The notes under the pieces: generated by a model
Seen by the model: only the letters and a program-made list of their open reading frames with translations
Told to the model about the DNA's origin: nothing
The model's database searches: none
From: Streptomyces sp. AV19
GTDB lineage: Bacteria; Actinomycetota; Actinomycetes; Streptomycetales; Streptomycetaceae
DNA: 40,186 bases
Assembly: GCF_015999245.1 (NCBI RefSeq)
Contig: NZ_JAEAMR010000006.1
Location: 280,044 to 320,229, forward strand
Reading direction: 5' to 3'
Part shown: positions 31,855 through 39,993 of the stretch, in pieces
Position numbering within the stretch: position 1 is the stretch's first letter
How the letters are laid out: each line of letters opens with the position of its first letter
Position numbers and translations under genes: made by a program

Positions 31855-33369
31855 ATGCACGGACCCCTTGCCGCACCCGCGGCGGACGCCCCCTCGGTGA
31901 CGCTGCTCACCGAGGGGACCTACCCCCACAGTCACGGCGGGGTGAGCGTCTGGTGCGACCAACTGGTGCAGGGCATGCCCGACATCACCTTCCGGATCAT
32001 CGCCGTCACCGGCACCGGCCGGGAGGACCTCGCCTGGCAACTCCCGTCTCACGTCGAGGGCGTGGACACCCTTCCGCTGTGGGGTCCCGCCCCGGACGGC
32101 CGCGCACCCCGCGGCCGCCGCCTGCGCGCCTTCCTGACCTGCTACGAGCAGTTCCTGCTCGCCCTGCTCGACCCGCGCCACGAGCACGACTTCGCCCGCA
32201 CCTTCTACCGCCTCGCCGACCACGCCGCCGAGGGCACCCTGATCCCCGCCCTGCGCGGCGAGGCCGCCGTCCGCACCCTGGCCCGGCTGTGGAAGCGGCC
32301 CGGTCTCGCCACCGCCGCCGCCCGGCCCACCCTGCGCGACGCCCTGACCGCCACCGACCTGCTGGAGCACGCCCTGCGCCCGCTCGCCGCGAACGCCCCC
32401 GCCGAGGGCATCACCCACGCGGTGAGCGGGGGCCTGGCCGCCGTCCCGGGACTGCTCGCCCACCATCGGTACGGCACGCCGCTGCTGCTCACCGAGCACG
32501 GCATCTACCTGCGCGAGCGCTACCTGGGCTTCCGCACCGAGCCCTACCGCTGGCCCGTCAAGGCCCTGATGCTCGGGCTCTTCCGGCTGCTCGCCGAGGA
32601 GACCTACCGGGTCGCCGCCCTCGTCACCCCCGGCAACCGCTACAACCGGCGCTGGGAGGAGCACGGCGGCACCCCGTCCGACCGCATCCGCACCGTCTAC
32701 AACGGCGTCGACCCGGCCGCGTTCCCGCCCGCCGGGCCCGAGCCCGAGGTGCCCACCCTCAGCTGGGCCGGGCGCGTCGACCCCATCAAGGGGCTCGACA
32801 CCCTCATCCGCGCCTTCGCCCTGGTCCGCGAGGAGATACCCCACGCACGCCTGCGGCTCTTCGGCGGCACCCCGCGCGGCGGCGAGGGCTACCGGACCGC
32901 CTGCGAGAACCTGGCCGCCGAACTGGGCGCGGCCGACGCCGTCACCTTCGAGGGACGCGTCGAGGACATCCGCGACGCCTACGCCGCCGGCAACGTGGTG
33001 ATGCTCTCCAGCATCAGCGAGGGCTTCCCCTTCACCCTCATCGAGGCCATGTCCTGCGGCCGCGCCACCGTCTCCACCGACGTCGGCGGCGTCCGGGAGG
33101 CCGTCGGCGACACCGGGCTCGTCGTACCGCCGCGCGACCCGCGGAGCATGGCCGACGCCGCCCTGAAACTGCTCACCGATCCCCAACTCCGGGCGGACAT
33201 GGGGGAGAAGGCCCGGCTGCGGGTCATCGAACAGTTCACCCTGCGGCAGACCATCAGCGCCTTCCGGGAGATCTACCACGACCTGGCCGGCACCCGGCAG
33301 GCCGCCGCCGGAACCGTATCCGTGCGGGAGACGCCCGCCATGGCCCTGGCCGCCGGCGGTGCCGGATGA
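31855..33369 (+). CDS. pelF: PelF-type GT4 glycosyltransferase
   Basis: 504 residues from ATG 31855. The N-terminal signature LLTEGTYPHSHGGVSVWCDQLVQGMP and the middle LLTEHGIYLRERYLGF are diagnostic of PelF (the family with an N-terminal DUF3492 domain). The C-terminal GT-B half has WAGRVDPIKGLDTLIRAF, the GRVEDIRDAYAAGNVVMLSS region and the retaining GT4 EX7E motif (E389 and E397, SEGFPFTLIEAM). PelF is the soluble cytosolic polymerase of the Pel polysaccharide, using UDP-GalNAc or UDP-GlcNAc. Its stop overlaps the next start (ATGA), coupling it to the membrane protein. Confidence 0.9.
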   Translation: MHGPLAAPAADAPSVTLLTEGTYPHSHGGVSVWCDQLVQGMPDITFRIIAVTGTGREDLAWQLPSHVEGVDTLPLWGPAPDGRAPRGRRLRAFLTCYEQFLLALLDPRHEHDFARTFYRLADHAAEGTLIPALRGEAAVRTLARLWKRPGLATAAARPTLRDALTATDLLEHALRPLAANAPAEGITHAVSGGLAAVPGLLAHHRYGTPLLLTEHGIYLRERYLGFRTEPYRWPVKALMLGLFRLLAEETYRVAALVTPGNRYNRRWEEHGGTPSDRIRTVYNGVDPAAFPPAGPEPEVPTLSWAGRVDPIKGLDTLIRAFALVREEIPHARLRLFGGTPRGGEGYRTACENLAAELGAADAVTFEGRVEDIRDAYAAGNVVMLSSISEGFPFTLIEAMSCGRATVSTDVGGVREAVGDTGLVVPPRDPRSMADAALKLLTDPQLRADMGEKARLRVIEQFTLRQTISAFREIYHDLAGTRQAAAGTVSVRETPAMALAAGGAG

Positions 33370-34793
33370 GCGGCCCGCTGCGGCTCGTGCCGCCCGACCC
33401 CGGAACCGTCCACGAGCTGTCCCCCGTAGCGCCGCACCACGGTGCGGCCCTGGACGACCTCGCCCGCGACCTCGCCGATGTCTGCGCCGCGGCCGTCCAC
33501 CCCGACGAGATCGCCGCCGTCCTGGAGGCCGACGGCCTCACCAGCGAGCAGATATCGGGGCGTTACGGACTTCGCGACGCCTTCGAGCTCGCCGCCGAGC
33601 TCTACGCCCGCGTCCCGCGCGGCCACCCCGAACCACCGCCCGCCCCCGACCCCTGGCAGGTCAAACCCGGCCTGGTGCTGCTGCGTTCGCTGGTCTTCAC
33701 CCTGCCCGGCCTCGGCTACGCCCTGGGCGCGCCCCTGATGTCCGGCGGCCGCGGCCCCGGCGGGCTGCCCCAGGGCACCGCCGCCCTGGTCGCCGCCGCG
33801 CTGACCGCCTGGGCCTGGAACCAGGGCCTCGCCCACCGGGCCTATCTGCGCCTCGCGTCCGGCGGACGGGCCGCCGCCGGGCGCTGCCTGCGGACGGGCG
33901 CCCCGCTGGGCGGACTGCTGGCCACCGCCGCGGCGCTCGCCTCCGGCGGGCCCGCGGGGGCCCTCGCGTTCGCCATCGGACAGGCGCTCTACCTCTCGGC
34001 GGCCACCGTGCTGCTGGTGCTCGGCCGCGAACGGCTGCTGCTGTACACGCTGTTGCCGGTCGCGGGCGGGGGAGCGGCCGCCCTCGTCACCGATCCCCCG
34101 CGGGTCCTGGCCGCCGGACTGCTGCTGGCCACGCTCGCGGGCGTGCTCGCGGCGGCCTCGTACCAATGCGTCCTGGCCTGGCGGGAGAAGACCACGCCCG
34201 TACCCGTGCTGTCGCCGCTCGCCTCGCTGCCCTACAGCCTGTTCGGCCTGGGCTGCGGCATCCTGACCGCCGTCGCCGCGCTCGGCGAGGTCCTGCGGCA
34301 CGGCAGCGCCGCCGCCCCGGCCGGACCCGCCGTCATCGCGCTCACCCTGAGCATGGGCGCCGCCGAGTGGCTCCTCTACCGCTTCCGCAGCCGGGCCCTG
34401 GCCGCACTCGGCCGCACCACCACGACCGGCGGGCTGCTCGCCGGCATCGCCCGCGTACTCGGCGGCTGCCTCGCCGCCTACCTCGCCGCGCTCGCCGTCC
34501 TGGCCCTGGCCGCCGGCGCCGTCTGGCCGGACGGACCGGCACCCACCGCCGCGCGGACCGCGGGCCTGCTGGCCCTCGGCGCCGTGCTGTGGACCGGTCT
34601 GCTGCTCCAGGCGTACGGCGTGGCGTGGCCGCCGGCGCTCCTGTGCCTCGCGGCCGGCGCGGCGGAGGCGGCGGCGCTCGCCGCCGGGCTCCCCTCGCCG
34701 GCCACCGTCCAACTCGCCGTCTGCGCCGGGACGACGGCGGCCCTGGTGGCCGCCTCCACCGCGCTCCTCGGCCGGATCACCGCACACCGCTGA
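33366..34793 (+). CDS. Polytopic membrane protein in the PelG position (putative polymer exporter)
   Basis: 475 residues. Its ATG overlaps the pelF stop by four bases, implying translational coupling. A soluble helical N-terminus (about 1-100, including DDLARDLADVCAAAVHPDEIAAVLEADG) precedes about 12 hydrophobic segments from LVLLRSLVFTLPGLGYALG to VQLAVCAGTTAALVAASTALLG. Pel systems pair PelF with the 12-helix MOP-superfamily protein PelG, and the helix count and position fit. The primary sequence does not show obvious PelG motifs, and there is no PelD-like GAF/GGDEF domain for c-di-GMP. I infer that it is the membrane exporter or scaffold for the PelF-made chain. Confidence 0.6.
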   Translation: MSGPLRLVPPDPGTVHELSPVAPHHGAALDDLARDLADVCAAAVHPDEIAAVLEADGLTSEQISGRYGLRDAFELAAELYARVPRGHPEPPPAPDPWQVKPGLVLLRSLVFTLPGLGYALGAPLMSGGRGPGGLPQGTAALVAAALTAWAWNQGLAHRAYLRLASGGRAAAGRCLRTGAPLGGLLATAAALASGGPAGALAFAIGQALYLSAATVLLVLGRERLLLYTLLPVAGGGAAALVTDPPRVLAAGLLLATLAGVLAAASYQCVLAWREKTTPVPVLSPLASLPYSLFGLGCGILTAVAALGEVLRHGSAAAPAGPAVIALTLSMGAAEWLLYRFRSRALAALGRTTTTGGLLAGIARVLGGCLAAYLAALAVLALAAGAVWPDGPAPTAARTAGLLALGAVLWTGLLLQAYGVAWPPALLCLAAGAAEAAALAAGLPSPATVQLAVCAGTTAALVAASTALLGRITAHR

Positions 34794-34849
34794 TCCGGCG
34801 CCCACCGCACGCCGCCCACCGCACGCCGCTCACCCCAAGGAGATCCCGC

Positions 34850-35860
34850 ATGCCCGCCACCACCGTCCCCGCCACCGTCGCCGTCACCGGCGCCGAGGGA
34901 TTCATCGGCTCGCACCTGACCGAGGCGCTCGTCGCCGACGGCCACCACGTCCGCGCCATGGTCCAGTACAACTCCTTCTCCTCCTACGGATGGCTGGAGA
35001 CCCTGCCGCCGGACGTGCTCGGCTCCGTCGAGATCGTCCTCGGCGACGTCCGCGACCCCGGCTCCGTCCAGGACCTCGTCAAGGGCGCCGAGGCCGTCTA
35101 CCACCTGGCCGCCCTGATCGCGATCCCCTACTCGTACCGGGCCCCGCACAGCTACGTGGAGACCAACGTCACCGGGACCCTCAACATCCTCGAAGCCGTA
35201 CGCCACCTGGGCATCCCGCGCCTGGTCCACACCTCCACCAGCGAGACCTACGGCACCGCGCAGACCGTGCCCATCGGCGAGGAGCACCCCATCAACACCC
35301 AGTCCCCGTACGCCGCTTCGAAGGCCGGCGGGGACCGGCTCGCCGACAGCTACCACGCCAGCTTCGGCCTGCCCGTCGTCACCCTGCGGCCCTTCAACAC
35401 CTTCGGCCCCCGCCAGTCCATGCGTGCCGTCATCCCCACCGTCATCGGACAGGTCGCCGCCGGGGAACGCGTCATCACCCTCGGCGACCTGCGTCCCACC
35501 CGTGACTTCAGCTACGTCAAGGACACCGTGGCCGCCTTCCGCGCCGTGGGCACCGCGCCCGCCGAACGCGTCGTCGGCCGCACCTTCAACTCCGGCACCG
35601 GACAGGAGATCTCCGTCGGCGACCTGGTGACCGTCATCGGCAAGCTCATGGACGCCGAGCTGGAGATCCGCTCCGACACCGACCGCGTCCGGCCCGCCAA
35701 CTCCGAGGTCATGCGCCTGGTCTGCGACGCCTCCCGGCTGCGCGCCGCCACCGGCTGGGCGCCCGCCCACACCCTGGAGGACGGACTCGCCGCCACCGTC
35801 GCGTTCTTCCGCGACCCGGCCAACCTCGCCCGCTACAAGACCGGCATCTACAACGTCTGA
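34850..35860 (+). CDS. LegB-like NAD-dependent NDP-sugar 4,6-dehydratase
   Basis: 336 residues from ATG 34850, with AAGGAGA six bases upstream. An extended SDR: GAEGFIGSH (NAD-binding glycine motif, 14-22), NSFSSYGWLETLP, YHLAALIAIPYSYRAP, HTSTSETYG (128-135) and YAASK (Y154, K158). The acid residue in STSETYG (E132) is typical of 4,6-dehydratases and decarboxylases rather than plain C4-epimerases. NSFSSYGW and the IAIPYSY segment closely resemble LegB-type enzymes. The likely reaction is NDP-HexNAc or NDP-hexose to its 4-keto-6-deoxy form. The downstream nucleotidyltransferase and reductase complete a sugar-nucleotide branch. Confidence 0.75.
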   Translation: MPATTVPATVAVTGAEGFIGSHLTEALVADGHHVRAMVQYNSFSSYGWLETLPPDVLGSVEIVLGDVRDPGSVQDLVKGAEAVYHLAALIAIPYSYRAPHSYVETNVTGTLNILEAVRHLGIPRLVHTSTSETYGTAQTVPIGEEHPINTQSPYAASKAGGDRLADSYHASFGLPVVTLRPFNTFGPRQSMRAVIPTVIGQVAAGERVITLGDLRPTRDFSYVKDTVAAFRAVGTAPAERVVGRTFNSGTGQEISVGDLVTVIGKLMDAELEIRSDTDRVRPANSEVMRLVCDASRLRAATGWAPAHTLEDGLAATVAFFRDPANLARYKTGIYNV

Positions 35861-35941
35861 CCCGCCCCGTCCGGTCCACGTCCACGCGCGCCATCCGACC
35901 CGCAGACGATCCCGCGGGAACCCCGCAGAGAGGAACGTCCC

Positions 35942-36655
35942 ATGCACGCAGTCATCCTGGCCGGAGGCAAGGGCATCCGGCTGCGCCCCTACACCACCGC
36001 CCTGCCCAAGCCGCTCGTGCCCATCGGCGACCAGCACGCCATCCTGGAAATCGTGATGCGCCAGCTCGCGAACGCCGGGTTCACCAGCTGCACCCTGGCC
36101 ATCGGCCACCTCGGCCACATCATCCGCGCCTACGTCGGCGACGGCTCCCAGTGGGGCCTCACGGTCGACTACACCACCGAGGAGAGCCCGCTGGGCACCA
36201 TGGGCCCGCTGCTCACCATGGGCGACCGGCTGCCCGGGACCTTCCTGGTGATGAACGGGGACGTGCTCACCGACCTCCCCTTCGCCGACGTCCTGCGCGC
36301 CCACCGGGCCTCCGGCGCCCCGCTCACCATCGCCACCTACGCCCGCAAGGTCAACATCGACTTCGGCGTGCTGACCACCGAGGCCGGCCGCGTCACCGGC
36401 TTCGCCGAGAAGCCCAGCATGGACTACCGCGTCTCCATGGGCGTCTACGGCGTCACCCGCGACGCGCTCGCCCGCTACACCCCCGGACTCCCGCTCGGCT
36501 TCGACGAGCTCGTCCTCGACCTGCTCGCCGCCGGAACCCCGCCCAACGCCTACGACTTCGAGGGGTACTGGCTCGACATAGGGCGCCCCGACGACTACGA
36601 CCGGGCCAACGCGGAGTTCTCCCACCGCCGCGACCTGCTGATCAAGGGAGCGTGA
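35942..36655 (+). CDS. Sugar-1-phosphate nucleotidyltransferase
   Basis: 237 residues from ATG 35942, with GAGAGGAA upstream. The N-terminus has the nucleotidyltransferase signature AVILAGGKGIRLRPYT (4-18), then LPKPLVPIGDQHAI (catalytic lysine region). Further motifs are FLVMNGDVLTD (metal Asp), GRVTGFAEKPS and GYWLDIGRPDDYDRANAEF. It lacks the C-terminal hexapeptide acyltransferase domain of GlmU, so it is a short RmlA/RfbF-type enzyme. It couples NTP and a sugar-1-phosphate into an NDP-sugar for this cluster. The nucleotide and sugar cannot be read from sequence alone. It lies nine bases upstream of the reductase gene. Confidence 0.85.
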   Translation: MHAVILAGGKGIRLRPYTTALPKPLVPIGDQHAILEIVMRQLANAGFTSCTLAIGHLGHIIRAYVGDGSQWGLTVDYTTEESPLGTMGPLLTMGDRLPGTFLVMNGDVLTDLPFADVLRAHRASGAPLTIATYARKVNIDFGVLTTEAGRVTGFAEKPSMDYRVSMGVYGVTRDALARYTPGLPLGFDELVLDLLAAGTPPNAYDFEGYWLDIGRPDDYDRANAEFSHRRDLLIKGA

Positions 36656-36664
36656 CCGGTCCGC

Positions 36665-37543
36665 ATGCGCATCCTCCTTCTGGGCGCCACCGGCTTCCTG
36701 GGCCGGCACGCCGCCGGGCAGCTGCGCGCCCTCCCCGGCGCGCGGGTGCTCGACGGCGGCCGGACGCCCGGCGCCGCCGTCCCCTGCGACCTGGCCGCCG
36801 CCGACCCGGACGCCCTGGCCGACGCGCTGCGCGCGGCGGCCCCGGACGCCGTCGTCAACTGCGCGGGCGCCACCGCCGGCAGCGCCACCCGCCTCACCGC
36901 CGTCAACGCCCGCGGGCCCGCGGTGCTCTGCGAGGCGCTGCGCGCGGCGGCCCCCGGCGCCCGGCTGGTGCACCTCGGCTCGGCCGCGGAGTACGGGCCG
37001 GCCGCCGCGCCGCGCTCCCTCGCCGAGACCGACGCGGCCGCGCCCCTCGGCCTCTACGGGGCCACCAAGCTCGCCGGGACGCTGGCGGTCACCGGCTCCG
37101 GCATCGACGCGCTCGTCCTGCGGGTGTTCAACCCCCTGGGCCCCGGCGCCCCGGACGGCTCCCTCGCCGGCCGGCTGGCGCGGGGCATCCGGGACGCCGG
37201 GCCCGACGGCACGGTGCGCACCGGCGACCTCTCCGCGCACCGCGACTTCGTCGACGCGCGGGACGTGGCACGGGCCGTCGTCCTCGCGGTCACCGCACCC
37301 GAACCGGTCACCGGCGTCCTCAACGTCGGCACCGGAACGGCCCGTACGGCCCGCGAGGTCGCAAAGGGGCTGGCGCGGGCCGCCGGCTTCCGCGGCCGGA
37401 TCGCGGAGGACGGCGCCGGCTCACCGCGCTCGGCCGCGCTGCCCTGGCAGCAGGCCGACGTCACCGCCGCCGCGCGGCTGCTGGGCTGGAAGCCGTCGTA
37501 CGCCTTCGGCACCACCCTCGCCGACCTGTGGGCCGCGCCGTGA
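36665..37543 (+). CDS. NAD(P)-dependent sugar-nucleotide epimerase/reductase
   Basis: 292 residues from ATG 36665. An SDR fold: LLLGATGFLGRH (5-15), DAVVNCAGATAGS, HLGSAAEYG (103-111) and YGATK (Y131, K135). RVFNPLGPG, HRDFVDARDVARAV and LNVGTGTARTAREV follow the extended-SDR order. The overall size and the GSAAEYG motif suit RmlD/GDP-4-keto-6-deoxymannose reductase-like enzymes, which would reduce the 4-keto product of the upstream dehydratase. Alternatively it may be a C4-epimerase. The stop overlaps the next GTG by four bases. Confidence 0.75.
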   Translation: MRILLLGATGFLGRHAAGQLRALPGARVLDGGRTPGAAVPCDLAAADPDALADALRAAAPDAVVNCAGATAGSATRLTAVNARGPAVLCEALRAAAPGARLVHLGSAAEYGPAAAPRSLAETDAAAPLGLYGATKLAGTLAVTGSGIDALVLRVFNPLGPGAPDGSLAGRLARGIRDAGPDGTVRTGDLSAHRDFVDARDVARAVVLAVTAPEPVTGVLNVGTGTARTAREVAKGLARAAGFRGRIAEDGAGSPRSAALPWQQADVTAAARLLGWKPSYAFGTTLADLWAAP

Positions 37544-38193
37544 CCGAGCCCTCCGGGCGGCGGCTGCTCGTCCCGCTGTACGTCCACCCGGGCGCCCACC
37601 CCGGCCCGTGGGACCGGCTGGTCCGTTCCGCGCCCGCGCTGCGCGGCGTGGTGCTCAACGCGGCGGACGGGCCGGGGCCGCGCCCCGACCCGTCCTTCCG
37701 GGCCGCCGCGCGGCGGCTGCGCGAGGCCGGCGTCCCCGTGCTGGGGTACGTCGACACCGCCTACGGGCGCCGCTCCTTCAGCTCGGCCGTCGCCGACCTG
37801 CGCCGGCACCGGCGGTGGTACGACGTGGCGGGCGTCTTCTACGACCGGGTCGCCGCGGAGGCCCGGTCGCTGCCCCGCTACCGCCGACTCGCCCTCGCGT
37901 CAAGGGCGTTGGGCGCGCGGACGGTCGTGCTCAACCCCGGCACCCACCCGGATCCCGGGTACGCCGAGGTGGCCGACCTGCTGGTGACCTTCGAGGGGCC
38001 CTGGGAGGCGTACCGCACCGCGCGGGTGCCGGACTGGACCGCCGATCATCTCCCCTCGCGCTTCTGCCACTTGGTCTACGGTGTGCCCCGGGAAAGGGCC
38101 GGCCTCGTGGCCCGTACGGCCGGCAGGCGCGGTGCCGCGGTGCACTGCGCCGTGCCGGGAAAGGGAGAGAATCCATGGCGGAGCGCACCGTGA
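37540..38193 (+). CDS. Spherulin-4/GH135-like protein, atypical active site
   Basis: 217 residues from GTG 37540, overlapping the previous stop (GTGA). The TIM-barrel pattern of the spherulation-specific family 4 proteins is clear: LLVPLYVHPG, GVVLNAADGPGP, FRAAARRLREAGVPVLGYVDTAYGRR, GVFYDRVAAEA, VVLNPGTHP and ADLLVTFEGPWEAY. In the fungal enzyme Sph3 (GH135, an N-acetylgalactosaminidase on galactosaminogalactan) an Asp-Glu pair and a later Glu are important. Here Asp102 and Glu152 remain, but the pair partner is Arg103. There is no signal peptide, unlike Sph3, so it is predicted cytoplasmic unless the start is wrong. It overlaps the GH114 gene by 19 bases. Confidence 0.7.
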   Translation: MTEPSGRRLLVPLYVHPGAHPGPWDRLVRSAPALRGVVLNAADGPGPRPDPSFRAAARRLREAGVPVLGYVDTAYGRRSFSSAVADLRRHRRWYDVAGVFYDRVAAEARSLPRYRRLALASRALGARTVVLNPGTHPDPGYAEVADLLVTFEGPWEAYRTARVPDWTADHLPSRFCHLVYGVPRERAGLVARTAGRRGAAVHCAVPGKGENPWRSAP

Positions 38194-39026
38194 GACGGCT
38201 GTGGGGCGGGGTGCTGACGGCGGCCGCGCTGCTGGTGGCGACGGGCTGCGCGGGGACGACGTCGTCGCCGTCCGACGACGCGTCGGATGCGGCGAGTTCG
38301 CCCCCGGCGCACGAACGCCCCGGGAAACGCTGGCAGCCGAAGCCCGGCACGCGCTGGCAGTGGCAGCTGGACGGCGCTGTGGACACCTCCGTGGACGTCC
38401 CCGTCTACGACATCGACGGCTTCGAGAACGACGCGGCCACCGTGGCGCGGCTGCACGCCGACAAGCGGAAGGTGATCTGCTACATCAACGTCGGCGCGTA
38501 CGAGGACTGGCGGCCCGACCACGACAAGTTCCCCGCGTCCGTGCTGGGGGCGAAGAACGAGGGGTGGAAGGGGGAGAAGTGGCTCGACATCCGGCGCCTC
38601 GACGTCCTCCGGCCCATCATGGCGGAACGATTCGACATGTGCCGGAAGAAGGGGTTCGACGCGGTCGAGCCTGATCTGACGGAAGGGTTCCGCAACAGGA
38701 CGGGCTTTCCGCTCACCGCCGCCCACCAGTTGGCCTTCAACCGGATGATCGCCTCCCTCGCCCACGAGCGGGGCATGGCCGTCGGCCTCAAGAACGACCT
38801 CGACCAGATCCCCGAGCTGGTCCGCGACTTCGACTTCGCCGTGAACGAACAGTGCGCGCAGTACGGCGAGTGCGACAAGCTCAGGCCCTTCGTGGCGAAG
38901 GGGAAGGCCGTCTTCCATGTCGAGTACGAGATGGCGCCCCGTGAGTTCTGCGGCGAGGCGGAGGAACTGGGGCTCTCCTCCATGCAGAAGAAACTCGGGC
39001 TGAACGCCTGGCGCCGGACCTGCTGA
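38175..39026 (+). CDS. GH114 endo-alpha-1,4-polygalactosaminidase lipoprotein
   Basis: 283 residues from ATG 38175, with AAGGGAGAG upstream, inside the end of the previous gene. The lipoprotein signal is GGVLTAAALLVATGC (lipobox ATGC, C25). The GH114 core is unmistakable: WQWQLDG, VPVYDIDGFEND, VICYINVGAYEDWRPDHDKF, LDIRRLDVLRPIM, FDAVEPDLTEGF (catalytic-type E165 and D167), TGFPLTAAHQLAFNRMI, VGLKNDLDQIPEL, NEQCAQYGECD and HVEYE. The family cleaves deacetylated alpha-1,4-galactosamine stretches, as Ega3 does in fungi. At the cell surface it would trim or release the operon's polymer. It is the last gene of the block. Confidence 0.9.
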   Translation: MAERTVRRLWGGVLTAAALLVATGCAGTTSSPSDDASDAASSPPAHERPGKRWQPKPGTRWQWQLDGAVDTSVDVPVYDIDGFENDAATVARLHADKRKVICYINVGAYEDWRPDHDKFPASVLGAKNEGWKGEKWLDIRRLDVLRPIMAERFDMCRKKGFDAVEPDLTEGFRNRTGFPLTAAHQLAFNRMIASLAHERGMAVGLKNDLDQIPELVRDFDFAVNEQCAQYGECDKLRPFVAKGKAVFHVEYEMAPREFCGEAEELGLSSMQKKLGLNAWRRTC

Positions 39027-39246
39027 CGCGGTCGCCGGCGCAGTCGCCGACACGGGCCGTCGAAACGGGACGTAGTGGGACGGAAGTTCACTCCGTGCCG
39101 CGTGAAGAACCTCACAGAACACCGTTTCAGCACAGGTTTTCGACGGCGGATGGTGCAGGATCATCCACCGAACAACCAAGAACCCGTCAAAGAGGCGGGC
39201 GACCCGGGCGGACGCCGAGTCCTGCCGCCGCTCCGGGTGCGGACCT

Positions 39247-39390
39247 GATTTCGCGGATCGGCAGGAGCGGGAGACCCAGGCAAGACGAACCACGAAGGCG
39301 GTGGTTCTAGGGGTGAAGCCACATGGTGGCCGGGCAACTTCGCCAGCCCGAACCCGACAGGTCATCTTTCGCAGGCGGATGACGAAGGGC
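39247..39390 (+). ncRNA. c-di-AMP riboswitch (ydaO/yuaA leader)
   Basis: The conserved aptamer segments occur in order: GGAGCGGGAGACCCA (39264-39278), AGGGGTGAAGCC (39309-39320), CCGAACCCGACAG (39348-39360) and CGCAGGCGG (39370-39378). These match the ydaO-type consensus known upstream of actinobacterial NlpC/P60 and rpf genes. The final GACGAAGGG supplies the ribosome binding site, nine bases before the start codon, so ligand-dependent folding could mask translation as well as affect transcription. The exact 5' boundary is uncertain by about 15 bases. The 220 bp before it (39027-39246) hold the presumed promoter and no gene. Confidence 0.9.
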
Positions 39391-39398
39391 TTATCGGC

Positions 39399-39878
39399 AT
39401 GTCTGCGCTGCCTCGAATACCCGCGCTCATCTCCCGGGCCGGAACCGCATCGGCCCTCACCGCCGCGACCGTCGCGGCCTCCGTCCTGCTCCCCGGCCTG
39501 GCCGGCGAGGCGCAGGCGGCGACGTCGCCGGGCGCCAAGGCCGTCAAGGTCGCGGCCTCGAAGAAGGGCTCCTGGTACCAGTGGGGCGCCACCGGCCCCA
39601 ACCGCTTCGACTGCTCGGGCCTGACCCAGTACTCCTTCAAGAAGGGGGCCGGCAAGAAGCTGCCGCGCGTCGCGGCGGACCAGTACAACGCGACCCGTCA
39701 CCTCTCGCGTGGTTCGCGGACCGTGGGTGACCTGGTCTTCTTCCACTCGGGTCGCAACGTCTACCACGTGGGTATCTACGCGGGTGGCGGCAAGATCTGG
39801 CACGCGCCGGGGACGGGCAAGAAGGTGCGTCTGGAGAAGATCTGGACGAACAGTGTTTGGTACGGGCGCGTGCGCTGA
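39399..39878 (+). CDS. Secreted NlpC/P60 cell-wall endopeptidase
   Basis: 159 residues from ATG 39399. The signal peptide is about 1-40 (ASALTAATVAASVLLPGLAG, then EAQA). The remainder is one NlpC/P60 domain: KGSWYQWGATGPNRFDCSGLTQY (nucleophile C72), PRVAADQYNATRHL, VGDLVFFHSGRNVYHVGIYAGGG (H123) and KIWHAPGTG (H135). These enzymes cleave the gamma-D-Glu-meso-Dpm bond of peptidoglycan stem peptides. Lacking coiled-coil or SH3 domains, it is a minimal form. Expression is controlled by the c-di-AMP riboswitch, linking wall turnover to osmotic and developmental signalling. Confidence 0.92.
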   Translation: MSALPRIPALISRAGTASALTAATVAASVLLPGLAGEAQAATSPGAKAVKVAASKKGSWYQWGATGPNRFDCSGLTQYSFKKGAGKKLPRVAADQYNATRHLSRGSRTVGDLVFFHSGRNVYHVGIYAGGGKIWHAPGTGKKVRLEKIWTNSVWYGRVR

Positions 39879-39891
39879 CGCGTGGCGTTGT

Positions 39892-39921
39892 GCGGGGGTG
39901 GGCTTGCCTGCCCCCGCTTTT
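39892..39921 (+). terminator. Intrinsic terminator after the NlpC/P60 gene
   Basis: GCGGGGGTGGGC pairs with GCCTGCCCCCGC through two G-U pairs (39892-39917) and is followed by TTTT, a rare Rho-independent form for this GC content. Confidence 0.8.
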
Positions 39922-39993
39922 CCGTTTCCGGGGTGGGGCCCGGGTGCCCCGGGGTGTGCCGCCGGGGGTTGGGGGGTTTTGCCCCGGCCCCGC

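Noticed and set aside
29363..31876. Minus-strand open frame covering the deacetylase gene
   Set aside because: It is a shadow; the plus strand has a signal peptide, HVDD and HTYTH motifs and a good ribosome binding site.
34478..37240. Minus-strand open frame of 920 codons in the polysaccharide operon
   Set aside because: It is Gly/Val/Asp-rich, antisense to four genes with strong SDR and nucleotidyltransferase motifs.
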